A stretch of DNA of 50,643 nucleotides, from positions 1-50,643 of IMG/VR virus record IMGVR_UViG_3300037156_000076. One strand, given 5' to 3'. The notes beneath the pieces are model-generated. The model had not been told where the DNA came from. It worked only from the letters and a program-made list of their open reading frames with translations, and searched no databases. The position numbers and the translations under genes are program-made. The stretch is from a virus. This document shows positions 29,573 to 37,751 of this stretch, one piece after another; the first letter of the stretch is position 1; each line of letters opens with the position of its first letter.

Positions 29573-31600
29573 GTGGCTGATTTAAAGATCACGATTAGTG
29601 CGGTTGATAAAGCCACTGCGACCGTGCGCAAGGTAAATGACTCCATCAGCCGTCTGACTCGGCCTTTCGAGGAGATCGGTAAGTCTTTCAAGGGTCTCGG
29701 AAGCGAACTTGGTTTTGAAAAGATCGGCAAGAACCTTGGAAATATTGGGCGTGAGGCCGGTAGTGCGGCGCGGAGCATCGGCAATATCGTTGCTCCAATG
29801 GCTGCCATTACGGGTATCGGCTCGGTAGCCGGTATTGCTGCTCTGGCCAGTAACTGGGCCAGTCTCGGGCGCTCTATCGACAACAGCTCGCGGGGTATAG
29901 GTGTCTCTGCCGGGCAACTGCAAGGCTTCCAGGGCGCCGCGAAAATGGTCGGCATCGACGCCTCGACCACAACCGCCAGTCTCGATGGTTTGGCTACCAC
30001 CATGCAGGATGCTCAGTGGGGCCGTAACCAAGGCGCGCTGATGATGCTGAACAAGCTCGGAATCGGCCTGAAAAAAACCAAGGATGGCGCGAACGATGTT
30101 GTTGGCGAGTACAAGGCGGTGGCCAACGCTATTGCCAAGGAAACCAATCCGCAGGTTCAAAAGCTGATTGCCAATAGTCTTGGGATGGGGGCGATGCTGC
30201 CATTCCTGCGGGACGGTGCTGCGGGGATTGAGCGATACGAAGGGATGGTCAGGCGCCTGGGTTACGTGATGGGCGATGACGCCGTGAAGCGCGGCAAAGA
30301 GTTTTCACAGAGTCTTGCCGGCTTAGGTATTGCAGTTGATGGTGTGAAAAACTCCATTGGCGACAAGCTTATTCCTGTCATGCAGCCGTTAATCGACCAG
30401 TTCAGCGTGTGGCTGGCGACCAACAGGGAGTTGATAGCAACCGACATTGGCGAGTGGGCCAAAGGCTTTGCCAAGTGGATCAATAGTATTGACTGGAAGG
30501 GCGTAGGCGATGGAATTGTCAAATTTGGCGAAGGTATCGGCAAGGTTGTTGAGTGGCTCGGCGGATGGGAGAACGCAGCAATCCTAGTAGTAGCAGCGAT
30601 GAACATCGGCCTGATTGGCAGCGTTCTTTCATTAGGACTCAACCTTACTCGCGCCGGGATTGGGATTGTCGCTTTCACTGGCCTGCTGAGTGGCTGGAAG
30701 GTTGCTGCCGCAGAAGCGGGCGCTGCGACCGAAGCTGCCGCAGGCGCTGCAGCGAGTCGAGGTTTGCTCGGCTGGATTGGCGCCGGTACGGCCGCAGTCG
30801 GGACGGGTATAGGCGCGATGCTTTATTCCCCTACGCTGAACGACGGCGAGGACAAAGAAGTTGCGCGCATCCGGCAGTCTCAAGGGTTGCCGCCGGCAGT
30901 GCCGCAAACGCCTGATCAGGCATCTCACGAAAACGCTGTCTCTGGCGCCTGGAAGAAATTGCAAGGCGTCGATAAGGATGCGTCGACCTTCGCCATGGAT
31001 TATTTCAAGGCGCAAGGGTGGACCAAGCAGCAGGCGGCCGGCATTGTCGGAAACGGTATTGCCGAAAGTAACCTTGACCCCAAAGCCCTTGGCGATTTTG
31101 GTCGGGCCAGAGGTATCTTTCAGCTGCATGCTGATCGACAAAAGGATTTTGAAAACTGGGCTGGCTTCAAGATCACTGACGATCGCGCTGATCGGATGAA
31201 GCAATACGAGTTTGCCAACTATGAACTGACTCAGGGCAAGGAGTCGCCTGCAGGCAAGTTATTGAGAGGAACTACAGACGCAGAGTCTTCGGGCGAAGTA
31301 GCTTCGCGCAAATGGTTGAGGCCAGGGCTCGAGGAAGAGGTTAAGACCCGCGAGGCGATCTTCCGCGGCTCGCTCGCAAATCAACTCGATCTTCCACCGC
31401 TTTCGGCCGCTCCCCTCGGGCCGTATGCCAAGCCTGCGTCCCCCGACGGCACTACTGGCGCTGGCGGCGCGGGCGGAACAGTGAAGGTTGAAATCGAACA
31501 TAAAAACATGCCAGAAGGCACGAAAGTCAACGTGAAAACCGAGGGCAACGTCCAGGCATCCAGCCGTATCGCTTATTCGGGCGTGGGATCAATCGCATGA
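29573..31600 (+). CDS. Tape measure protein with C-terminal lysozyme-like domain
   Basis: 675 residues. I use the GTG at 29573 (AAGGGG eight bases upstream); a GTG at 29564 is in frame. N-terminal helices (MADLKITISAVDKATATVRKV), then GRSIDNSSRGIGVSAGQLQGFQGAAKMVGID, two hydrophobic segments near 325-365 and 395-410. About 465-600 contains a phage lysozyme-type fold: WTKQQAAGIVGNGIAESNLD, DFGRARGIFQLHADRQKDF. The protein sets tail length and its C-terminal domain probably opens peptidoglycan. The stop overlaps the next start. Confidence 0.9.
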   Translation: MADLKITISAVDKATATVRKVNDSISRLTRPFEEIGKSFKGLGSELGFEKIGKNLGNIGREAGSAARSIGNIVAPMAAITGIGSVAGIAALASNWASLGRSIDNSSRGIGVSAGQLQGFQGAAKMVGIDASTTTASLDGLATTMQDAQWGRNQGALMMLNKLGIGLKKTKDGANDVVGEYKAVANAIAKETNPQVQKLIANSLGMGAMLPFLRDGAAGIERYEGMVRRLGYVMGDDAVKRGKEFSQSLAGLGIAVDGVKNSIGDKLIPVMQPLIDQFSVWLATNRELIATDIGEWAKGFAKWINSIDWKGVGDGIVKFGEGIGKVVEWLGGWENAAILVVAAMNIGLIGSVLSLGLNLTRAGIGIVAFTGLLSGWKVAAAEAGAATEAAAGAAASRGLLGWIGAGTAAVGTGIGAMLYSPTLNDGEDKEVARIRQSQGLPPAVPQTPDQASHENAVSGAWKKLQGVDKDASTFAMDYFKAQGWTKQQAAGIVGNGIAESNLDPKALGDFGRARGIFQLHADRQKDFENWAGFKITDDRADRMKQYEFANYELTQGKESPAGKLLRGTTDAESSGEVASRKWLRPGLEEEVKTREAIFRGSLANQLDLPPLSAAPLGPYAKPASPDGTTGAGGAGGTVKVEIEHKNMPEGTKVNVKTEGNVQASSRIAYSGVGSIA

Positions 31601-33027
31601 GTATTTTGTCTGATATCGTCCAGATCGCGCTGGACTCAAACAAGACCTGGACCGAAAGCCTGCATAAGGCCTCCTTTCGAGGCGTACCGTTTGCGGTCTA
31701 TGGCGGAGAGGCTCGTTTCGGTCGCCGTGGGGCGTTGCACGAATACCCTGGCCGCGATAAACCCTACGTTGAAGACATGGGGCGATCGACACGCCGCATC
31801 CGGATGACGGGCTTTCTAGTAACAGACAGCATTATCTATGGTGGCGGCAACGTCCTGGCTCAGCGTGATGCGCTGGTCGGGGCAGCTGAGCGGCCCGGTC
31901 CTGGTGCGCTGATGCACCCGACACTTGGGGCTTTAAAGGTCAGCGTCCCAGACCAAGGCTTGAGTGTGACCGAACGCTGGGACATGGGCCGTTACTTTGA
32001 GATCAGCTTTACGTTTATCGAGTCTGGCGACCGGTATTTTCCTACTATCACCACGTCTACGGGCAGCCTGCTGGATAAGCTGGCCGCCGCGCTGGGTCTA
32101 TCGTCGGTGCTGGACTTCGCTCGCAAAGTGATTGGTGGCGTCACAGCCGTGATCAACGCGGTTGAGGGCGTGATCAAATTTGGCAAAGCCATCGTAGGGA
32201 TGGTGATGGGCGTGATCGCCGACTTCAAGGTATTGGTCGGACGTATAACCCACGACGTGCGCAGCATCACCAGTCTGGGTAGCTTGTTGACTGGCGATTT
32301 CGGGCGCTATGCCAATGGCAACGTCAGCAGCGCTTTGATTGCCAGCAAAAAGGCCAAGAACAGCAGCGCAACCATGGCTGATCTGATCACTAAGAACACT
32401 GCAAATCGGGCAGCCGTGGATGTTGCGATGGATGCTCTGGTCAACGCCGCTGAAAATCTTGATGCAAGCAGCAGTCAGACCTTTACCGACGCGGTGCAGG
32501 GTGTGATGGGTGCACTGGTCGCGGGCATTGCTGATCCTGGCAATGCCATTGCACTACTCGGGCCGCTGGCCAGTTACGCCCCGACTGCTTTCAACGGCAG
32601 CGGCACCATTGGTGTTGCCAGAGCCACGGCACAAGATGCTACCGCCGCATTGCTTCGTCGGGCCGCCCTAGCATCGATTGGCCAGGTTGTCGCGACGTAC
32701 GTTCCTCAGTCCTACGATGAGGCCATAGCCACCATGAATACGGTGACCGGATTCCTTGATGCCGAGATCTTATTGGCGGGCGACGGTGGGGATGACGAAA
32801 GCTACAACGCCTTGATCGCGCTGCGCCAGGCGGTTGTTACTGCGCTGACTACCACCGGCGCTACGCTTCCCAGCCTGGAAACATTCTCTTTCAAGGCTGC
32901 GTTACCGGCGCTGGTCCTGGCCAACAGGCTGTACCAGGATCCGTCGCGATCAGATGAGCTGATTCAGCAGGCCAGTCCGATTCATCCGGCGTTTATGCCG
33001 ATTACATTTAGGGCTTTGGCCACGTAA
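31597..33027 (+). CDS. Baseplate/DNA circulation protein (Mu gpN-like)
   Basis: 476 residues. The first 130 carry the DNA_circ_N domain: WTESLHKASFRGVPFAVYGG, HEYPGRDKPYVEDMGR, TRRIRMTGFLV and SFTFIESGDRYFPT. Helical and hydrophobic middle. Mu gpN is a tail-tip (baseplate hub) protein; the circulation label is historical. ATGA overlap with the tape measure. Confidence 0.88.
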   Translation: MSILSDIVQIALDSNKTWTESLHKASFRGVPFAVYGGEARFGRRGALHEYPGRDKPYVEDMGRSTRRIRMTGFLVTDSIIYGGGNVLAQRDALVGAAERPGPGALMHPTLGALKVSVPDQGLSVTERWDMGRYFEISFTFIESGDRYFPTITTSTGSLLDKLAAALGLSSVLDFARKVIGGVTAVINAVEGVIKFGKAIVGMVMGVIADFKVLVGRITHDVRSITSLGSLLTGDFGRYANGNVSSALIASKKAKNSSATMADLITKNTANRAAVDVAMDALVNAAENLDASSSQTFTDAVQGVMGALVAGIADPGNAIALLGPLASYAPTAFNGSGTIGVARATAQDATAALLRRAALASIGQVVATYVPQSYDEAIATMNTVTGFLDAEILLAGDGGDDESYNALIALRQAVVTALTTTGATLPSLETFSFKAALPALVLANRLYQDPSRSDELIQQASPIHPAFMPITFRALAT

Positions 33028-33036
33028 GGAAGCCCT

Positions 33037-34125
33037 GTGAACAACGATGAACTTTACCTGACCTCCGGGGACCAGGTCGTGACCGGCTGGACGGACATTC
33101 GTGTAACGCGCGGCATTGAGCGTCTACCCAGTGATTTCAGCGTTGGCATGACCGAGTTGTACCCGAAAGAACTGGATCGGCTCGTGATCGAGCCAGGGGC
33201 GGCGTGCCAGATTCGATTGGGTGCTGACCCGGTGATCACCGGCTATGTCGACCACTTCGTCCCCAGCATCGGCCCGAGCGAGCATTCGATCCGTATCACC
33301 GGACGCTCCAAGTGCTCTGACCTGGTGGACTGCGCGGCAGAGTGGCCGGGCGGACAGATTAGCAACGCAACTGTACTTGGCGTAGCGCAGAGGCTCGCAT
33401 CTGTTTACGGCCCGCTGATCAATGGCAAACCCGAAGGGATCGCAGTTTCCACCGACCTTACTGTCTTGCCGATTATTCCGCAGACCAACTTAATGCTCGG
33501 CGAGTCAGCCTTCGAAATCATTGACCGCATGGCACGGTTTTCGTCGGTGGTGGCCTACGACCTTCCGGATGGCAGCCTGTTCCTGACAACTGCGGGAGTA
33601 AAACCAGCTGCCAGCGGCTTCGCCGAGGGCGCGAATGTGCAGCGGGCTTACATCGACTATTCCGCGAACCAGATTTATTCGGACTACAACGTTTATATCC
33701 AGTCAACCCAGCTTTATATGGACGCCGGGGTCGGAGGAAACAAGTTGACCTCTACCCATGATCTGAATTGCAGTCGGCATCGGGCGATGGTCATTATTTC
33801 AGAGGGTGGCGGCCTAGGTAACGAAATCGCGGTCCAGCGTGGATTATGGGAGTCAGCCCGCAGGTTTGGCCGTTCAAGAATCGTGAAGCTGACTACCGAC
33901 AGCTGGCGCGATGCTTCCGGCACGCTATGGGAGCCGAACACGCTTGTCCCGGTGTCGCTGCCAAGATTGAAATTTGACTCCGCAAGCATGCTGATCAGCG
34001 AGGTCACATTTCTGCGCAACGCCTCGGGAACTTCGGCTGAAATTACCCTGATGGCACCAGCGGCATTCCTCCCTCAGCCAATCAACCTGACGCCACTATG
34101 GGGCGACGTTATCCAGGGGCACTAA
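33037..34125 (+). CDS. Baseplate hub protein (Mu gpP-like)
   Basis: 362 residues, GTG start. Four-domain hub pattern: VTRGIERLPSDFSVGMTE at about 23-40, GYVDHFVPSIGPSEHSIRITGRS at about 69, and LVDCAAEWPGGQ after it. Late part holds TLWEPNTLVPVSLPRL. It resembles gp44/gpP of Mu and gpD of P2. The stop overlaps the next start. Confidence 0.9.
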   Translation: MNNDELYLTSGDQVVTGWTDIRVTRGIERLPSDFSVGMTELYPKELDRLVIEPGAACQIRLGADPVITGYVDHFVPSIGPSEHSIRITGRSKCSDLVDCAAEWPGGQISNATVLGVAQRLASVYGPLINGKPEGIAVSTDLTVLPIIPQTNLMLGESAFEIIDRMARFSSVVAYDLPDGSLFLTTAGVKPAASGFAEGANVQRAYIDYSANQIYSDYNVYIQSTQLYMDAGVGGNKLTSTHDLNCSRHRAMVIISEGGGLGNEIAVQRGLWESARRFGRSRIVKLTTDSWRDASGTLWEPNTLVPVSLPRLKFDSASMLISEVTFLRNASGTSAEITLMAPAAFLPQPINLTPLWGDVIQGH

Positions 34126-34697
34126 TGACAGACGCAGAAGGCATCATGCAGCGTTTGTGGCGCCGCGTTCAGTTGATGTCGAGCTGGGGTCGAGTGACTT
34201 TCAGCGATGACAGCAAGTCGGCGCAATTGCTACAGATCAAACTTAATGACTCGGAAACACGCGACGCCACGCCACGCATCGCTGAGTTCGGATTTTCCTC
34301 AATGCCCCCGAACGGCTCCGACGTCTTGGTGGTATTTCTCGCGGGTGATCGCTCGAAAGGCGTTGTGGTTGCCACAGGGCACCAAGCCAGCCGCCCTTTG
34401 GGCTTGGCTGCTGGCGAAAGCATGGTCTACGACCTGTGGGGGAAAAGCATTTATCTCACCGCATCTGGCGGCATCGTGGTCGAGGCTCAAGGGACCCCGG
34501 TCACGGTCAATAACGCCACGGTGGTGACGATAAACGCCTCGGAAAAGGTCCAGCTCAATACGCCGTTGTTGCAGGTTACCGGCCTCAATGGCATCGGTGG
34601 GGTGGTCAAGGTCGGTACCGGCTGGACCGGTTCATATTCCACCCCGACCGGACAAGTCGTCACGGTACAAGACGGAATTACCACCAATTGTGTTTGA
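34125..34697 (+). CDS. Baseplate spike protein (Mu gp45-like)
   Basis: 190 residues from ATG 34125. The OB-type N-terminus (VTFSDDSKSAQLLQIKL, then RIAEFGFSSMPPNGSDVLVVFLAGDR) leads to a repetitive beta C-terminus (VTVNNATVVTINASEKVQLNTP), a trimeric beta helix that pierces the membrane. Typical for the central spike. Confidence 0.9.
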   Translation: MTDAEGIMQRLWRRVQLMSSWGRVTFSDDSKSAQLLQIKLNDSETRDATPRIAEFGFSSMPPNGSDVLVVFLAGDRSKGVVVATGHQASRPLGLAAGESMVYDLWGKSIYLTASGGIVVEAQGTPVTVNNATVVTINASEKVQLNTPLLQVTGLNGIGGVVKVGTGWTGSYSTPTGQVVTVQDGITTNCV

Positions 34698-34704
34698 GGT
34701 GCTT

Positions 34705-35103
34705 ATGAATCCCCAGGGATCACAACCAGTTAATACTTCCTACTTCCAATCGCTGACTGACCAAGTCAACGGCGCCGCCAGTTGCGCAGATCTGCAGGCG
34801 CTGACTAACGATGCGTATGCCTCGATCAATACGATGATCGCGAGCATTGAGGCCCAGTTGGCGCTGTTAGCCCCGCTGCTTGATCTGCTGAGCGGACCCT
34901 CGGCCAACCTTGGCGCGATCGTCACTTGGATCAACTCATTTATTGCGAGCTTCCTGACCCCGATGGTCAAGCCGTACGCCACCTATACCGCGCAGCTGAC
35001 GGGACTAGTGGCGCAAATGTCCGCGCTGGCGAGCGCCATCGCTGCCAAGGCATCGAGCTTTGAGCAGTGCGTGGTGGCAGTTCCGCCGGTAGTGATCGCG
35101 TAA
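34705..35103 (+). CDS. Hypothetical baseplate-region protein (132 aa)
   Basis: 132 residues, almost all helical, Ala/Leu/Ser-rich, starting MNPQGSQPVNTSYFQSLTDQ. Located between the gp45-like spike and gp46-like protein and overlapping the latter's start. No family recognised. A small structural or assembly role is inferred. Confidence 0.65.
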   Translation: MNPQGSQPVNTSYFQSLTDQVNGAASCADLQALTNDAYASINTMIASIEAQLALLAPLLDLLSGPSANLGAIVTWINSFIASFLTPMVKPYATYTAQLTGLVAQMSALASAIAAKASSFEQCVVAVPPVVIA

Positions 35104-35546
35104 TGACTGATATCAGCACAACCTGGATCGTAGAGACCGGGACCGGTGACTGGTCTATCAGTGGCGGGGCTTTGGCCAGCGGTGACGACTTGGCCACTGC
35201 CGTCCTGATCAGCTTATTTACTGATCGCCTGGCCGATGCCGACGATGTTCCGCCCGACGGCAGCAACGACCGCCGGGGCTGGTGGGGCGATGACGGCGAG
35301 GACGTACCGATTGGCTCGCGCCTGTGGTTGCTTGATCGCTCGCGCCTGGATGTGAATGTCGCCAACAATGCCCAGATCTACATGGGCGAGGCGCTGCAAT
35401 GGCTGATCGATGATGTCGTCGCAGCTGCCGTCAAGGTAACCACGGTTATTGCCGGTCAAAGCCAGCTGAATGCTTTAGTCAATATTTCCCGAAGCGACGG
35501 CACCGCGATCCCGCTCCAATTCAACTGGGTATGGCGTCAGAATTAG
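35103..35546 (+). CDS. Baseplate wedge protein (Mu gp46-like)
   Basis: 147 residues from ATG 35103. GP46-family landmarks: DDLATAVLISLFTDRLAD, then DRRGWWGDD and GSRLWLLDRSRLDVNV. It is normally followed at once by gp47; here a 2.2-kb cassette is between them. Confidence 0.88.
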   Translation: MTDISTTWIVETGTGDWSISGGALASGDDLATAVLISLFTDRLADADDVPPDGSNDRRGWWGDDGEDVPIGSRLWLLDRSRLDVNVANNAQIYMGEALQWLIDDVVAAAVKVTTVIAGQSQLNALVNISRSDGTAIPLQFNWVWRQN

Positions 35547-35549
35547 TAT

Positions 35550-36131
35550 TCAATATTTGAATTTGAAATTTTCATTGGAGTCTTGAGCTTTCATCTCCTG
35601 CTCGATACAACTATTTAAAACTATATAGGAACCTTGGCTGGCCGTGCCTGCCAATGACTTGCAAGTGTCCTGCATCGTTTTAGGTATTTTCATCCACAAG
35701 GCTTTTACGTTGTTATAAGATATTTGTTCTTGCTGGTAACAGCTCTTACGAACAATTTCAGACGACGAGCTTAGCTGCTGGCAGGTAGCGGCTACATCAA
35801 ACCTTGGTACCGGCCTCAGTTCTGGCGCCTCGCCCGGAACACTCACGCAAAGCTGCCATTGCTTGTCGGATTCTGACTGAACCAGGCTTCTGTCGCCCCA
35901 GCACCAGCCCGAATCCTCTATAGATCGATCCAATATGTCTCTTTTTTTGCAAAATACTTCAGTTGCGGGCTCGTCGCCTCTTCCGTCCCTACATTTGTCG
36001 TTCAGCTCTTCTGCTTGAATAACAATTGGCTCTATTTGCGCCCGGGTAGCAATCGTGCTTGGAGCCGCAGTCGCCTGCAAAGAAATTAATAATAGGGCAG
36101 ACAGAAATGATGATGCTTTCATGTTGGGCAT
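35550..36131 (-). CDS. Exported cysteine-rich protein, sieA-position cargo gene
   Basis: 193 residues. Signal peptide MPNMKASSFLSALLLISLQATAA (cleavage after ~23), with no lipobox. The mature part has eight cysteines spaced as CRDG, FCKK, WCWG, LCVS, TCQQ, SCYQ, TCKS and SCIE, suggesting disulfides in the periplasm. The C-terminal half (SCYQQEQISYNNVKALW, then SYIVLNSCIEQE) looks like a small periplasmic domain. Start at 36131 has AAGGA. It is co-directional with and abuts the Mnt-like gene and is AT-richer than the tail genes. Superinfection exclusion is possible by analogy with P22 sieA; not shown. Confidence 0.75.
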   Translation of the reverse strand: MPNMKASSFLSALLLISLQATAAPSTIATRAQIEPIVIQAEELNDKCRDGRGDEPATEVFCKKRDILDRSIEDSGWCWGDRSLVQSESDKQWQLCVSVPGEAPELRPVPRFDVAATCQQLSSSSEIVRKSCYQQEQISYNNVKALWMKIPKTMQDTCKSLAGTASQGSYIVLNSCIEQEMKAQDSNENFKFKY

Positions 36132-36527
36132 TTAATCCTTTATTTTTGAGCTGGACGCCTTCCGTCCAGAGTCAGCTTCGGAGACCTGTACCGCTCTAGC
36201 TGTCGCGTGACGGAGGTGTTTCGCCGTCATTTGCTCATGCTGCAGCTCCAGTTGCTCCATCGGGCTTAGCCTCGACTGGCCTAGCAGGTCTCTGATCTTA
36301 TCAACGGTTTCTAGGTACATCCTAGACAAGACCTGCACGGCTGCATCCGTCTCACTAACTGGGATTTTATTGTTCTCGTCTGCAAAGCTTTCTTCTAGGC
36401 GAGCGTGAATCTCCGCGTTGATTGAGCGACGGTTCTTCTCAGCAGCAGCTTCAATTTTCGCCTTAAGCTCGGGCTGCATGCGAAGGCCGAAGGGGTTGAT
36501 GTTGCGCATTGGTTCTTCATTTTTCAT
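36132..36527 (-). CDS. Mnt/Arc-type repressor of the immI-like cassette
   Basis: 131 residues. The ribbon-helix-helix is at about 8-50: MRNINPFGLRMQPELKAKI, EKNRRSINAEIHARLEES. It shares NPFGLRxQPxLK with the divergent small Arc-like gene. The long C-terminal part (50-131) is helical and may mediate oligomerisation. Start at 36527 is about eight bases after the predicted transcript start and lacks a clear ribosome site; an internal ATG at 36509 is possible. It should repress the divergent antirepressor operon in the prophage. Confidence 0.85.
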   Translation of the reverse strand: MKNEEPMRNINPFGLRMQPELKAKIEAAAEKNRRSINAEIHARLEESFADENNKIPVSETDAAVQVLSRMYLETVDKIRDLLGQSRLSPMEQLELQHEQMTAKHLRHATARAVQVSEADSGRKASSSKIKD

Positions 36528-36541
36528 AGCTACACACTGTA

Positions 36542-36592
36542 ACTATAAAATCAGTTGACGCGTAGACACACCGTGTTATCGTTACACCGTGA
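36542..36592. promoter_or_regulatory. Divergent control region of the immI-like cassette
   Basis: Rightward: TTGACG (36555-36560), 16-bp spacer, TATCGT (36577-36582). Leftward: TATAGT (36547-36542), no good -35. Two direct ACACCGTG copies (36568-36575, 36585-36592) and a GTTACA..GTG element lie on the Arc-like side; TACACACTGTAAC just beyond 36528 on the Mnt-like side is a reversed copy. These are the likely operators of the two ribbon-helix-helix proteins. Confidence 0.6.
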
Positions 36593-36611
36593 AATCATCA
36601 AGGAGGAATGT

Positions 36612-36782
36612 ATGAAAACGAGAGGAATCAACCCGTTTGGCCTGCGGTTGCAGCCAGACCTTAAAGACGCCGCGAAAGCGGAGGCCAAGAAGCACCATCA
36701 CAGCCTGAATGTCGAGCTGAGTCTTTTGATAGAGGATGGATTCAAGTGGCGAGATCAGCAAATCAAGCAGGCGAGAGCCTGA
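36612..36782 (+). CDS. Arc-like ribbon-helix-helix repressor
   Basis: 56 residues (P22 Arc is 53). Strand segment RGINPFGLRLQPDLKDAAKAEAKKHHHSLNVEL gives the ribbon and helices. AAGGAGG lies before the ATG. It is the first gene of the antirepressor operon, as arc is in P22, and should switch off ant after infection. Note NPFGLR also occurs in the divergent repressor. Confidence 0.88.
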   Translation: MKTRGINPFGLRLQPDLKDAAKAEAKKHHHSLNVELSLLIEDGFKWRDQQIKQARA

Positions 36783-36788
36783 AACGAA

Positions 36789-36816
36789 GAAACCCCGGCT
36801 TGCAGGCCAGGGTTTC
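36789..36816 (+). promoter_or_regulatory. Hairpin between arc-like and ant-like genes
   Basis: GAAACCC/GGGTTTC stem with an inner GGC/GCC and a six-base loop; no T tract. It could slow translation or stabilise the ant message. Function inferred only. Confidence 0.5.
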
Positions 36817-36850
36817 AGGTAACGAAGTATCTTCTGAGGAAAACAACGTC

Positions 36851-37687
36851 ATGCCGAATAATAGCACAGCAGTTTCGAATGTCATCCCGTTCGATTTTCG
36901 GGGCCATAACATTCGCGCCGTGACGATCGATGGGGAGCCGTGGTTTGTCGCGGCGGATGCGTGCAAAGTCCTCGGGCAGAGCAACACCACGAAAGCCCTG
37001 TATTCATTGGACGATGATGAACGGTCTAACTTTAAGTTAGGGCGTCAGGGTGTGGTAAACATCATCAACGAGTCAGGTCTGTATACCCTGATTCTGCGCT
37101 GCGATGACGCAATCAAAAATGGCAGCCAGGCGCACGCCTTTCGCAAGTGGGTCACTGCCGAAGTCCTCCCGACGATCCGCAAGCATGGCCGCTACGAGGA
37201 TCACTCCAACAAGATGTCGACCCTGGTCGATGACGTCATCGGCGTCAGCGGTACCAATCTCATCAACGGCGTTATCGCCCAAAAGGTGATAATTCTTCCT
37301 GTCGGGATTCAACGCCAGGCCAAGCACAAGCTTCACGCGATTCTGCATACCCGCTTCAATGTTCCACGCACCGAGCTGATTCCGGCTGACAAGTTGGATG
37401 CGGCATGCGCTTATCTGGCCGCATACGTACTGGAGGGGGAGTGGATCGGCAAAGAAGAAGACGTCGAAACTTTTTCCAACCCAAAACCTTTTCAGCGGTG
37501 GCTCGTGAGCTTTGACTACAAGGGTGAGAGGCAGGTCAAGGAGGTCCCTGTAGATGCATGCGTGATGTCTATCTCAGAGTTTCTAAAGCAGATTATTGCG
37601 CCTAATGGTCTGGCTTTGAATCAAGCCGAAGTGTTCGATTTTGCAATTGCAGCAATGCAGCGCCTAAAGGCCCGATCTGCTGCTTAG
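36851..37687 (+). CDS. Antirepressor with BRO-N domain (Ant-like)
   Basis: 278 residues. BRO-N at about 15-115: FDFRGHNIRAVTIDGEPWFVAADACKVLGQSNTTKALYSLDDDER, GLYTLILR and AFRKWVTAEVLPTIRKHGRY. The C-terminal part (about 140-278) differs from KilAC and is of unknown type. GAGGA is upstream. In P22 Ant inactivates the prophage repressor; here the CI-like S24 repressor is the presumed target. Followed by a terminator. Confidence 0.88.
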   Translation: MPNNSTAVSNVIPFDFRGHNIRAVTIDGEPWFVAADACKVLGQSNTTKALYSLDDDERSNFKLGRQGVVNIINESGLYTLILRCDDAIKNGSQAHAFRKWVTAEVLPTIRKHGRYEDHSNKMSTLVDDVIGVSGTNLINGVIAQKVIILPVGIQRQAKHKLHAILHTRFNVPRTELIPADKLDAACAYLAAYVLEGEWIGKEEDVETFSNPKPFQRWLVSFDYKGERQVKEVPVDACVMSISEFLKQIIAPNGLALNQAEVFDFAIAAMQRLKARSAA

Positions 37688-37708
37688 GTCGGCCTAACGA
37701 TCAACAAG

Positions 37709-37730
37709 ACCCGCCAAGTGCGGGTTTTTT
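37709..37730 (+). terminator. Terminator at the end of the immI-like cassette
   Basis: Stem ACCCGC/GCGGGT with a five-base loop and six T, then ATTGCCTGGAG and the gp47 ATG. It ends ant transcription; late transcription must pass it. Confidence 0.8.
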
Positions 37731-37751
37731 ATTGCCTGGAGTTTATCCGTC

